Assembly (NCBI GenBank): GCA_963580455.1 | Contig: OY756957.1 | Span: forward strand, 8,933,001 to 8,997,000 | Reading direction: 5' to 3' | DNA: 64,000 bases | Source: Euonymus europaeus | Taxonomy: Eukaryota; Streptophyta; Magnoliopsida; Celastrales; Celastraceae | Shown here: positions 1 to 11,319 of the stretch, piece after piece | Position numbering within the stretch: the stretch's first letter is position 1 | Layout of the letters: every line of letters starts with the position of its first letter | Translations under genes and position numbers: made by a program | Notes under the pieces: generated by a model | Database searches by the model: none | What the model was told of the DNA's origin: nothing | Seen by the model: only the letters and a program-made list of their open reading frames with translations

Positions 1-578
1 TACTAGAAACTTTATTCACTTACTTAACTTGAAACACACTTAAACTAAGCTCATGTTATGGAATGCTTGTCCTCGAACACTGGTTCTTCCTCAGATTCCT
101 CCCTAGAATCTTCCTTAGGCATCTCCGATTCCTTAACTTGACTTGCTAGGACTTCATTCTCGTATCGTAATGGTCTATTCTCATTCTTAAGACATACAAC
201 TTCACGTTAGAGTCTTCAGATCTCCTATTGTTGGATCGCAAGGTTGCTACTTTCTCCATAGTTGTAGCTATCTATTTGCACATAATGATCATTCTTCAGC
301 TTATGAAGCATAAGTCAAGCACATTCTTCCTTAACTTCTCGATCACTACCATTGAACGTGGTCCATACTTTAATCACACATCCTAGAGCACCTAACTCAA
401 TGTCTAGGGTTTGAAAAATAACTGTTGTTCTAAAGCATGATGGTTCCCTCACTATTTTGTAGCATGGAGGAGGCATTCGACGATTGGAAGCAAACTCCTT
501 TAGCACTCTTACTGAACAAGTCTGACCGCGTTCTCCACTCAGAATTTTTCTTCTATTATGTAACTGAGTGTGTGTCAT
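1..578 (-). other. Unidentified degenerate coding-like stretch
   Basis: Read on the minus strand, about 87 codons are open at 315-578. After a frame change, a charged tail follows toward position 60 and includes the acidic run EESEEEPVFEDKHS. A heptad-like, Glu/Asn/Arg-rich segment before the tail (LKNENRPLRYENEVL) suggests a short coiled coil. Several stop codons interrupt it. I do not recognise the family. It lies 3 kb beyond the primer-site-like sequence of the antisense LTR element at 3.6 kb, so it may be coding debris of that element, but nothing proves this. Confidence 0.2.
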
Positions 579-1380
579 TTATCTTGGTTTCCCTTCCATA
601 CTTATAGCCTGAATTCAATGTGCATTGCTTGTGACCCTTACAACCCTATATGGCCTTGCACAAAACATGCAACCCTTTAAAAGACCTAAATAAACTAGGC
701 CTTTTAACTACTAAATGACATGTCACCATTACTTGTGGTATCACAAAAATATTGGTGCCATTTTTATTTCTTTTACTTTTCACTAGAATCCTTTTTTCTT
801 GTACCTCAAGATTTCCCTTATCTCTGAAAGATTCTTAGAAAATTGATGTCCATAATCCATCCGCTAAAAGCCACACATTTATAGCTATAAGTTTATCTTT
901 ACCTTATTTGATGTACAAAATTATTTTGTTCTCTTGCTGTGTGGAACCTCCTCTTATTAGTTGGTATACTCAACTAAACTGAAATACACAAGCACATAAC
1001 GTGTGGACACTATAGCATCATTACTAAGCATTGAAACTCCCGTCCCATAATATCCACATGACAAAGTGTATGATTCTAATTATCCAAACACATCTCATGA
1101 GCGACAATCCCAGACCTCCATTTTATTTATTTTTGAAATACGAGTTCTGCTAACTGTCACTCTCATGATTAAAGAAACTAGATGGTGACGTGAAAATTCT
1201 AGATAATTGAGTCCATCCTTATCTATTCGACCTACAACCCACTCGGTAGTGAAACATCATTTATGTATAACAATCCGTCCTAATCCACTTGAACCTTGAA
1301 CTCGATATAAACACCGTGCTATAGAGACCCATTAGATCATCATAAATTTTTCACTCCTGCCTTTCATTTTTTTTAACTCA

Positions 1381-1640
1381 TGGATACTCGATCCCATCAC
1401 AACTATTCGACCATACAATAAGAGTTAGAGGAAATCCGTAGGCAGATCCAAGCCTTAGAGAGGGTTTATGATCAGATTCTATCTAAACTTGATTCCCTAA
1501 TTCAGTTGACAGCACCGCTAAGAAACTGTTAGGATGCTACTCTAGGCATAACCAACCCAAACCGTGATCTTGTTGATCCACACAACACCAGTTCTAGTTA
1601 CTACCTCGGATCACTTTCCCGTACTGAACTGTATAGCAGT
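1381..1640 (+). other. Short decayed gag-like reading stretch
   Basis: From an ATG at about 1380 a frame reads through a polar, heptad-like segment (LEEIRRQIQALERVYDQIL) with two early stop codons, then loses coding character after about 1640. A short N-terminal coiled coil is common in plant Ty3 gag proteins, but no zinc knuckle or protease motif follows. The assignment is weak and the stretch could be chance. Confidence 0.15.
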
Positions 1641-1840
1641 GAGGAGTGGGCTGGATGGTTCGACCACTGCTAAATAATGCCAAAAACATGCCTATGGGAA
1701 TAAGAGAAGCTAACCATCATTTAACATGTACTATATTCTACTGTTTATGTATATATCACAAGATCTATACTTCTTTTCCCAACCTACTGTGTAATATTTG
1801 TACTTGTTGGTTTCGTTGCTTGCTCAAATCATAATGTATT

Positions 1841-3380
1841 CATACTATTATGGTTAGTATCTACAGTAAAATATTTTTAAATTTGCAACTAAATATGGTA
1901 ATACCCCTCATATTTTAATGTTTAAGTTCTTTGGTACCTTTCATTCAAAATAGGATATTTCATCCCTTCCATCTTAAGAACTTTTGTTTCCTAATTTAAG
2001 ACGTATTTATAACCCTATGAGGATTTTCCTCAAGAATGTGAACCCTATCTCCGAAATCTCTCTCTTCATGAACTCTAGAACATAATTGCATCATTCAACT
2101 AGATTTAGACTCTCAACTAATAACCCTTTATCTTGAAGTTTCCATGTTCTTACGCATAACTCACCATCACAAATTAATTTGTTCTATGCGTGTGTTTACC
2201 AGGCTACCGTCTCCCAACCTACTCACATCATCCAATAATGTCTCCTTCAAGTAATGTTAACTACCCTAACAAATATCTATTGTAGTTATTCACCTAACAT
2301 CCTAGAAACAAGTAATACACTATGCTTCAACCTCGGATGCTCTAGTACGATATAATGTCCCTCTCTTCTCTAACCATCTTGTACCCGTTATATTTTATCC
2401 ACATATATTATTTCCAGCAATTTCATCTCAATTTTTTTTTCATTGTATGTAATTTACTAGAAAATTCCAAACTTATCCAGCAAATCCTTGAAACCATTCC
2501 ATGTGAGTGACACACTATATAACTCTTATTTCAACCCAAGTACACCTCCTATTATCTTTCATGTTCTAAGATAAATTCAGTTTATTTTTTACAAAAGAAT
2601 TCACTCACCATTTAATCCAGTACATCGCAATATATCACTCATGTCCTATATCTCCTTCTAAAATTAGTCTTAATGGAATATCCAACAAGTCATACATTGT
2701 GACTTGTCACCTATAAAATTATTTTTAACGTGACTAACAAGTATTCCAACCACTCTCAAATTCAAAAAATTTCATCCACAAGTATCAAACATATATTTAA
2801 GAGCTTCACTCAGACATTTACGAAAATAATATTATCACCATCATTTTAATTTTTATTTCTTATCTCATAGAAAAATCTTCATTCAAAAACTAATTGCTTA
2901 GGGTCTAACTTGATGCACCCGTTAGAAATGTAATATTGTATGATACATTTATTGCGTCAAATTCCTAAAAACAATGTAAGCATTGGGTAAACCAATTGTC
3001 ATCTTTAGAATCTTTCTTTCCCAAATTCTCAACTAATATCTCAACCTTAAATTCATATTTGAATAGTTCTCAGACCCTCTCAACTAGTCAACAAGTCATA
3101 TATTCTCAGATTAGTCATTTGTTCTCTACAGTCAACCGACCCGCTTGTCAATAATCTTCACATATTCACATTGCTATTTTATTTATTTATTTATTACAAA
3201 TAATTGCAAAAGAAAAATCAAATCTTATACCATGAAGCATGGGTATAACATCCATAACCACAACTATTACTGTACTAAATTTTGAAAACATCCTATCATT
3301 GATTTCCTACATTATATTCAGTACTTAGATTTATTCCCCACTATAAGATCATATATCAATTTCGTTCCTAGCCATGTCTC
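1841..3380. other. AT-rich stretch, no gene seen
   Basis: About 1.5 kb of AT-rich, pyrimidine-leaning sequence with no reading frame longer than background and no paired repeat that I could see. It is probably old transposon sequence, since it lies directly behind the antisense LTR and primer-site-like sequence at 3.62 kb. Confidence 0.4.
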
Positions 3381-3619
3381 AACTAATTGAACACTCACAA
3401 GGCCTCGCACACCATCGCAACCCCAACATGGGTCGATCTCTACAAGGACCCCTTCATGTGTACACCTTTATTGCATGCATAATTAACACAACCTTATTGA
3501 TACAACTATAAGAGAACATACCAGATCACCTGGGCTCGTGATGTGGCCTGAAATTGCACTACCAAATACCAAACTACTAGTGGACACACAACCCTAGGTC
3601 TGTAAGTCTTATAACCTCC

Positions 3620-3631
3620 CTCTGATACTAA
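3620..3631 (-). other. tRNA primer-binding-site-like sequence, antisense element
   Basis: On the minus strand, TTAGTATCAGAG lies just after an LTR-like end (GGGTGTGATA). It differs at few positions from TGGTATCAGAGC, the usual plant site complementary to initiator methionine tRNA. This marks the 3' edge of a 5' LTR read right to left, so the element's interior would extend toward position 1. Confidence 0.45.
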
Positions 3632-3870
3632 GTTATCACACCCCAACCCGAGGAGCGTGAGCTAAACGACAAAACCACACATACTCACACTGGACACATC
3701 ACAACTGACATAAATTCTAATAAAAATAGCAGCAGCATCTCCCCATTAATTGAAGAAGCCACCCTGCACAAAATTAAAAAAAAACGCACTTCTAATATTC
3801 AATCTAAAATACCAAGAACCTCCACAATCTATGACCCACAGGGTCCCACAACCACCACATATATAATAAT

Positions 3871-5923
3871 TGTGAAATCCCGACCCAAAAAAATTAGTTT
3901 TGAGTCGAGTTACGGATGATTCGTGAAGTACGGCATCATGGAAAAATAGTTTTGAACTTGGTTCGGTAAATCGGTCATAACTTTTAGCACAGATGTCTGT
4001 TTCGGGCCCATACTATATCAAATCGAAGCTAAGAACGAGACAGAGCTAAAAATGTAAGGTCACATGCCTAGGAGGTCGCCTAGGCGGGCCCCTAGGCGGT
4101 CGCCTAGGCGTGTACAAAAGTTGCACGGGACAGTGGGTTCAAAATTGGAACTTGAGGTCAATGCGCCTAGGCGCAAATTCTGAATGCCTAGGCGCTCCCC
4201 GAGCTGTTAAAAGCCAGTGCGCGACCAGAACATAATTGTTCTGAAAAATTCCGACTTTTAGTGAGAGAGAGAGCGAGAAACTTAGAGAGAGAAGGAGATT
4301 TGTTGAGGTTTTTGCTTGGTTTTCCATGGGTTCATGAAGCATGTCAAGAATCAAGGTGGAATCAAGGAAGATTTGAAGGTTTGAGGTGAGTTTTCATAGT
4401 TTTGGAATTCTAGGGTTTTTCCTAGATTTGTTTGATTCCTTAATAGATGGAAGGTAAGGCTTAGATATGTTGATTATAGGTTGATTTTGGATGTATATGT
4501 AGATTGGTTTGTGATTTGGAGTAGAGTTGAGCTTGGGTTGAGTTTCAAGGACTTTGGAGAAATTTCTAGAGAGAGAAGGTGAGTAATTTCGAATTTATTG
4601 ATTTAATTGATGTTTATATGAGTTGTTGGTTGTTTATTGGTGTATGAATGGGTTCGGTTTCGCCACATTGTTAGGTTTGGGAAATCGGAACCCTAGGAAC
4701 ATAATTGTGGATTTTGTGGCAAATTGCTCAAGAAGAGGTAGGGGATTTCCAACCTTTCTATCTAACATTCGTTATTGTTGCCTAAATAGCGTTTCTATTC
4801 TTCATTGGTCGCCGTTGTTTGTGTTTCCTCCTTAATTGCTTCTAAGGGGAAACGAGCCTTGTGTGGATTATTGTTGGTTGTTGAAGATTGCATGACCCGA
4901 CTTTGTGTTCTGTCATTTACGGTCACGTTGTGATTTTCCGTTCATGCATCATGGTAGTTATGTAAAATATATAGGATGTTCATATATACTTATCTATTCG
5001 GCATGGCATGTCATGATGCATTAGAGTTGCATGGGGGACTCGGGTATGGACTCGGGAAATCTTAAGTTACTTGAAAGCCACATGGGAGGATGGCAAGGTG
5101 AAGGTTGTTGTCACCAAGTTACGTGAACTCCATGTGGGGTAACGCACTAAGGGTAGGGTCGAGAGTGACTTGCCTTGTTAGGTGCGGGCGTGATAGGTTC
5201 ACGCAACCGGATGATCCTAGGAGTGGTTGGTTGTGGTGAGCTTGCTCCCGAGCAATATTACATTGAGTTGCAATGGCATTGTGGTTGTTATGCTCCGAAA
5301 GGGTCGATCCGGGTAAATGTTGATGTGAATTGTTGAGTATACGTTCATGTGGTAGGAACATATTGATGCATTACTTTCCTTTGGTTCAGCTTATATTGAT
5401 GTTTACTTCATACCCTACTGAGCTTCTAGCTCACTCCTTTACTTTCTTCCTTCCACAGGAGACACTAGTACAGGTACTGGTGCTGCGGATCAGTGAGCAG
5501 GTCGTGTCATGGATGGCCCTGGATAGAATAGGGTGCTAGAGATATACTCTATGCATTTGGGTGTATGTAGTATATCTATGTTGAGAGAATATAACCATTT
5601 GGCACGGTGGTGCTTGTATGTGGATGTAGATGTTGATATATGGTTATATTTGATGTGTTATAAATCTGTGTGTTGATTTATATGTGATGCCATCAGTTTG
5701 TGCATGCTGGTAGTGGATGGCCTGAGGCCTAGGGTCAGGATTGCATGTGGTTGAGGCCCGAGGCCTATGTTTGCTAGGTTGCTAGTGTGATGTTGTTGTT
5801 GCTGCGTTTCTGATGCAGGTGGGCACTCTTCGAATTTCCGGTTGATCCCGGATGTTCACACTAGTGACCTAGGAAGGGTGCGGAGAGAACACCCAGTCGC
5901 GTCTCCGGAAACGGGGCGTGACA
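3871..5923 (+). mobile_element. Solo LTR (Ty3/gypsy-like) with ATAAT target duplication
   Basis: The unit begins TGTGAAATCCCGACCC and ends GGGGCGTGACA, so it has TG...CA termini. It is flanked by identical 5-bp repeats, ATAAT at 3866-3870 and 5924-5928. It is about 2,053 bp long and holds no gag or pol, and I see no internal LTR pair, which fits a solo LTR left by LTR-LTR recombination. A non-autonomous element is less likely. It lies inside an antisense LTR of a related family, so it inserted later. It contains a 12-bp phased CCTAGG array (4067-4108), a CT-rich purine tract near 4260 on the opposite strand, and the CTACTGAGC...CTCACTC box near 5420. Confidence 0.8.
4067..4108. repeat. Phased CCTAGG array (12-bp period)
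   Basis: The palindrome CCTAGG occurs at 4067, 4079, 4091 and 4103, exactly 12 bp apart, with GC-rich spacers of consensus CGGTCG. Two further copies follow at 4166 and 4187, still inside the solo LTR. This GC-rich block stands out in an AT-rich LTR and lies about 200-235 bp after the LTR start, in the part where plant LTR promoters often lie. Confidence 0.75.
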
Positions 5924-7619
5924 ATAATCCCTGGCACAGGAGTCCTGATCACATGGAGTCCCCTCCTGGCCCATCCAAAATATTCATATCATAACAAATA
6001 TAAATTAAACCACTCATCATTAAGTTGACAGAATGTAAAACAACTTTCGTACCATAAATAAATAAAAAACTTAATAATATTATAAAACAACTCTATTACG
6101 TCAGGCCACCACGGTCACGCCCCGTCCTGCTGATCTCGAGTACCTGCACTAGTGAATAACTCACCTAAAATGATAGAAAATAAATAGGGTGAGCCGAAAG
6201 CTCAGTAGGGATATCAAAGAGGATAACGAACAAGGGCAGAAATGTGAAGAACGGAATAAATGTAACATTATGCTATGTAGAAAAAATGTCTTCGTACACG
6301 CATCCCATGACTCCGAAGGGTTGTGGATCACTCCCACAATCATACCGTACTTCATATTCACTGACACCATAAATCGATTTGCATGGTAAATCCATGAAGA
6401 AGGTGTAAATCCATCGAACATTTTCATTTCCCAAATCTATATCATAATAAAATCCTCAATCCCGAATCATCGTTCCTAAACATGGAAACAACAGGGCCCC
6501 TTGCCTGGTGATCTATCATGTCACTAAATGCATATAAAAAAATATTTAAATGTTATGTCATATAAATCACATCACATAACGATCCAAATACGTGTCAAAT
6601 GAACTTAACACTTTCAAGGGTAAATGCATATATACATATTTAATAAATCAATCAAAGAAAAGGTCATACAACAAATCATGTAATGGGTTTGGCTCTCTTG
6701 GAACATTCAAGAGTAGCCCAAATGAATTTATAAAATTTAATACGATACGGAAGATTCGAGAAGACAACTTTCAACTTTTTTTTTTAGGAATGGGTGAAAT
6801 TTAACCAAGGAAGGAAAAAAATCCCTACCTTGTATTAATCGCGAATTCGCACCAATAATCACAAACCTTGTCCAAGTCCGAGACATACAACCTATAACAA
6901 TTTGCCCAAACTTTCTTCAACCATATATAATCCTCCATCTCAATTCAAGCTAAAATTTCATAAAATAAATTCCATTTGTTTCAATGAAAACCAATAAAAT
7001 AAAACCCAAAGTCTCAAGTTCCATTTTCTCCAATCTTTCCCATTTACCAAAATCCACCTTCAATCGTAAATCACAAGATTAAATAATTTATTCACACAAT
7101 TTCTTACTTCTAATATCATCTCAACCTCACTTAGAACAATCAAAATCAATACATCATACCTTGTAGCTTGTCAGAAATCCAAAAATCAAGAACTAAAACT
7201 CTATGCTTGGTTTAGCTCAAAACCCTCTCTTCAACCTATAATTACAACACATTTAGAGTCAAATTCGAACTACTAAACAAAATATTATCCCTAAGGATCA
7301 AAATCCCCAAACACCCACTAAACCCTAGAGTTTCTTTGAGCCAAAGATTATCTCAATCTACCCCCCTTTTGACAAAAAATGAAGTGAGAAAGAGAACTCA
7401 CCCTAACTGGTCGGAAATCTCACTGGAGTGAGGTTAGCCGTGTGTGCAAGTGAGTGGAGAACCAAAGAAAAAGAAAATGAAATAGAAAAGAAGAAAGGAA
7501 GAATACGGGGAGCAGTGACTTGGAAAGTTCCAAGTCTCTGACGCTTTATTCAATTTTCAATTTTTTTTAAATAATTATTTGACCATAAAGTTCACCAACA
7601 TATTTTTTTTATGTCCTCT

Positions 7620-9290
7620 TACATTTTACTTCACATTATTAGTCCAATACCTCAGTACGGGAGTCATGATCACACGGAGAACCTTCTCAATCATTCAACA
7701 TTACTACCATGTGGTACACATAACGAATCCACAAACACAATCCAAGTACTAATTGTATTAGAAATAAAGTGACATACAACCCATTAAACCAAAAGGGAAT
7801 CCTAAGCTTCAAGGGTGGCCTTCCATACGACACATGCCTCCTACTGACCCACAACCTAATCATCAGTACTAGTTTCACATAAAAGATATAAAAAAATAGA
7901 AAAGGGTGAGCAGAAAGATCAGTAGGGATAAAAGAGGAATAATCAACATCATAACTATTGAAACATGAAAGAAGCACAAATGCAACAATATGACATCTAA
8001 TAATGATAAAAGAAATAATAAAAATCCACCACACCATATGAGGCCTTGGCTTAGTCCAGCAACTGTTCTAAAAAATCATTGGGAAACTCAACAATGCCCT
8101 GATACCACCGTATGGAGCATCAACCACATATAGAGTCGTGACCCGGTCCAAGGAAATTTACACATCATTTTGAGTTCCTAAATGACCTCACGGTACTCCA
8201 TATTTTCACATATAACACCTATGGGTATTACGAATCCATATCCGCAATTTTCAATGCAGCTAAAACCCATGTCGAACATGTTTATGAAAAGATAAACATA
8301 TATATATCAAACCTAGATATTTGTATATAACTACGTGATGCATGTTCACGAGTAAATTATATTCGATAGGTGATTGAACATATATCAAGGTATGCAATTC
8401 ATTCAATAATCAAAGGGCTCATCCTTCCTAGTAATCAAATTAGGCAAGGACTCAAGAGAAAGGCCAATGAAGAATACCACCGCTCTTTAAATGTTATAAA
8501 TCTCGGAGGAATAAAAAATAGTTAAGAATCCCTACCTCATTATCCAAGCAAGTTAAAGCTCAATTCAAATCTTAGGGTTTCGGCTTCCTCAACCTAGCCA
8601 CTCAATCAATCGAACCCATTTCAATACATCAAGAATTTCCATTTCACATATCGAAACTCCAAACAATTAAAGATTTCAAGAACCCTTACCTTTTCTCTCT
8701 CTAGAAAATCCCAAATCTAGAATCAAAGCCTTCAAGCTTGGAAACCTTCAAATCAATAGCCAACATAGTAAATACTGATATAAATCAACTTATTTAGTCC
8801 ATTTAATCCATCTATTTAAAGTTCCATCAAAACTAACAAAAACCCTAGATTCTAGAAATCCATGGAACTTATCTCAAATCCTCAAACCTTTATTGAATCC
8901 TTATTGAATCTTTTTCCAAATATTCAATCTAAGCTTAGATCTTAAAGAAATCACTTTTTCTCAATCTAGATCCTCTCTCTCTCTCTCTAAGTCAGCTTAA
9001 CAAGGAAATGCCTATAATTCAGTCAATTTTTGGACTTAGAACACCTTGAAAAATGCATGGTGCACCTAGGTGGTCCCTAACCTAATTCCAACTTGATAGA
9101 ATACTATACTGGGCGCACATTTGGTCATGACTAGGTGCCTTGTGCCTAGGCGTGTCACGATGTGCACATAGGCACCCATCACTCTTCTCCTCTGAACATC
9201 TTTATTGTCTTGGGTGCTGCTAGGCACGATTTTCTATACGCCTAGGTGCCTTGCATCTAGGCATGTGGAAGACAGAACCTAGTCACCCTT
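7620..9290 (-). mobile_element. Second antisense LTR copy of the solo-LTR family
   Basis: Read on the minus strand, this region follows the first part of the solo LTR in order. GCCTAGGCG-type motifs at 9060-9280 come first, then a GA-rich run (the CTCTCT run near 8980), then GATTCAATAAAGGTTTGAGG and a TCTAGAATCTAGGGTTTT segment near 8830-8920. These match the solo LTR's 4080-4440 interval. A second landmark near 7625-7670 (CTCAGTACGGGAGTCATGATC) is also shared with 5935-5960 of the neighbouring antisense LTR. No coding sequence is present. Both ends are approximate and the copy looks truncated at its 3' end. Confidence 0.55.
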
Positions 9291-9464
9291 TCTATGAAAG
9301 AGTTTGCGAGGCTCATTAGGCATGCACCAAAATGCGTTGACTGCTTAGAAGATTCTGAAATTTTTGGCCTTTTATTATGAAAGATTAAATCAATCATTCA
9401 AAAGGATGGATGCAATGTCAAAGGCATGGAGCCATTCAAAGAGTCCCTGCAGAAAAAATTCATC

Positions 9465-10350
9465 TTATAGTAAAGTTATAGCCTTTCCGGGGATGGGCTA
9501 TTGACATCATTGGCATGATTTATCCTACATCTTTGAAAGGTTATCATTATTTTATTATGGCTGCAACTAATTTGTTTTCAAAATGGGTGGAAGACATGTC
9601 TAGGAAGAAAGTAGAGTAGTCTAAAATGATAGATTTTTGTCAAGGAGCACATGATATACCATTTTGGAATTCCATAATATATCATGATAGATGAAGGAAC
9701 TATGTTTAATGGTGATGAGTTCAAAACATTTTTCGAAGGATATGGGATTGAGTTGATCAATTCTACCCTATATTATCCTCAGTCAAATGGTCTGGCAGAA
9801 GCAAATAATGAAATCTACATGAGCATCCTTGTGATGATGGTAATAGACAAAGCCAAAATATGGCATAAAGTTCTATCAGGAACCCTTTGGACATATAAGA
9901 CAAGGAAATGATGAAGCACTAGCACATGTCCATTCTCATTTACTTATGGACATGATGTTGTGCTTCTAATGGAGAATGTCATTCCATCATTGAGAGTGAT
10001 CACACAAAACTGGTTGACTATTGAAAAGTATTCAACGATGATGATAATGGAGTTGGAGTAATTAGATGAAGACCTTATGCATGCTTTCAATAGCATGTTG
10101 GTTCGAAAAAACAAAATAGCAAGAACTTACAACAAAAGGGTCCATAAGAAAACTTTTCATGAAGGTCATTTAGTTTGGAAGGTAGTTCTACCAATTGAGG
10201 TTATGGATAAAGAATATGGGAAATGTTCCCCAAGCTGAGAAGGGCCCGTTCAAGGTTTAAAAGTTCCTGAGGGGTAATGCTTATTGGCTATCAGACTTTG
10301 AAAGTAAACCTCATTGACGTTTCATCTAGGGAAGTATCTCAAGGCATATT
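9465..10350 (+). pseudogene. Ty3/gypsy integrase remnant (Tat/Ogre-like)
   Basis: Several frames together encode most of a plant Ty3 integrase. PFRGWAIDIIGMIYP gives the first catalytic Asp, and YYPQSNGLAEANNE gives the conserved region with the catalytic Glu. The C-terminal part reads YNKRVHKKTFHEGHLVWKVV and then GNAYWLSDFES, the pattern seen in Tat/Ogre-type elements. Stop codons replace Trp before PFRG and interrupt the region near 9620 and 9910. Frameshifts follow near 9670. Reverse transcriptase and gag are absent upstream, where antisense LTR sequence begins, so this is a 5'-truncated relic. Integrases of this family insert element cDNA into chromosomal DNA; this copy cannot act. Confidence 0.75.
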
Positions 10351-11319
10351 AGTCTGCTATCTAAAAATCTCATCCCTAGGCAGGTTGCAATGTATAGGCT
10401 CTTTGGCCATATTTTTTTTTATCTTAAAGATTAATGTAGGTTGTTTATTGCCTCAATCCTGAAAACAAACTTTAATAAAGATAGCCAAATTTACCTACTA
10501 AGTAGTTTAAATATTTTGGTAATCATAAGCATAAACCCAAGGTAATAGTAACAAAGTGCATAGATTAGTACAGTCATTCCAAAAATTACTATTATGAAAG
10601 AAGATGGAAAATTCATAGACTTAAGAGTTTCAAGCAGCTCATTGGTTGTTGAGAATGGAGATCTGGTGCTGCAGTTGTTGCTTCTTATGGTTCCAATTTT
10701 AAGAAAAAAGATACTTTTTCTTTAATTGCCCAGCAATTGAATCTAATTGGGTTTTATCCAGACCATCATTCAGTTTTTAAGGCATTTGATGCATTCTTGG
10801 CCTTTATGGCTTCAATCTTAAGCTTAGCAATATGAGCTTTCAAACCTGTGATAGCATCCTATTTCTTAAGTGTTGTCTGTCTCAGCTTGGTGCCTTTAGA
10901 CCCCTTACTCTCATTTTTTGCTTCAACTTTTAAGCCTCAGTGCCTAGTAGAGAGAATTCTTGAGTTTACTGGTCTAAATGTGTATTCTCCTCAATAAAAA
11001 GTTGGTAAGAGGATTGCAATAATGATAGCTCACACTGAAGCCTGGTTAGCTGTTATTTAAAAGCTGGACCAAAGGCTGGGTTAGATGGTATAATACGGTT
11101 GGCAGAAAATGTCTTGTTGATATTAATAGTGGAAAGATCATATAAGCTCAAAGACAGTTGCTCATTGAGACTTGTTTTATAGCATCAAGTTTGTCAACAC
11201 TTGGCAAAGGTTTTTTGGCCAAGGTTTTTTTGCTTCTGACTAGAGGTAGCTTTAGGTCTTTTGGCAGCTGGTGGGCTAGATGACTTGGCTCTTTTCGATA
11301 TTGCAATGAAGTTTGTACA
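10351..11319. other. Non-coding stretch between integrase and antisense frame
   Basis: No convincing reading frame on either strand. The position, between the end of a Tat-like integrase and an antisense PMD frame, matches the long spacer that these elements carry. I see no LTR or repeat pair in it. Confidence 0.35.

Larger units (their letters stand above)
3634..7560 (-). mobile_element. Antisense Ty3/gypsy-like LTR, split by a nested LTR
   Basis: Read on the minus strand, this is an LTR-like sequence ending at 3634 beside a primer-site-like sequence. It is interrupted between 3870 and 5924 by the sense-strand solo LTR. Its parts carry landmarks shared with that solo LTR: a CCCTACTGAGC...CTCACCC box (6180-6215 on the opposite strand), a CACTAGTGCAGGTACT box, and a GGGGCGTGAC box near 6115. 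It is therefore a diverged member of the same broad LTR group in opposite orientation. The left end, near 7560, is approximate; I could not find a clean TG terminus. The Tekay/Del-type assignment is an inference from these boxes. Confidence 0.5.

Noticed and set aside
7687..8037. 116-codon hydrophobic frame on the minus strand
   Set aside because: It resembles a membrane protein only because of base composition. It sits in an antisense LTR copy with landmark boxes and has no known motif.
8985..8998. CTCTCT run as a microsatellite of interest
   Set aside because: It corresponds to the GA-rich run of the homologous LTR near 4260, so it is part of the element.
9578..9760. Open frame on the minus strand opposite the integrase remnant
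   Set aside because: It lies entirely over the Ty3 integrase coding sequence, has no motif, and is explained as the mirror of that coding strand.
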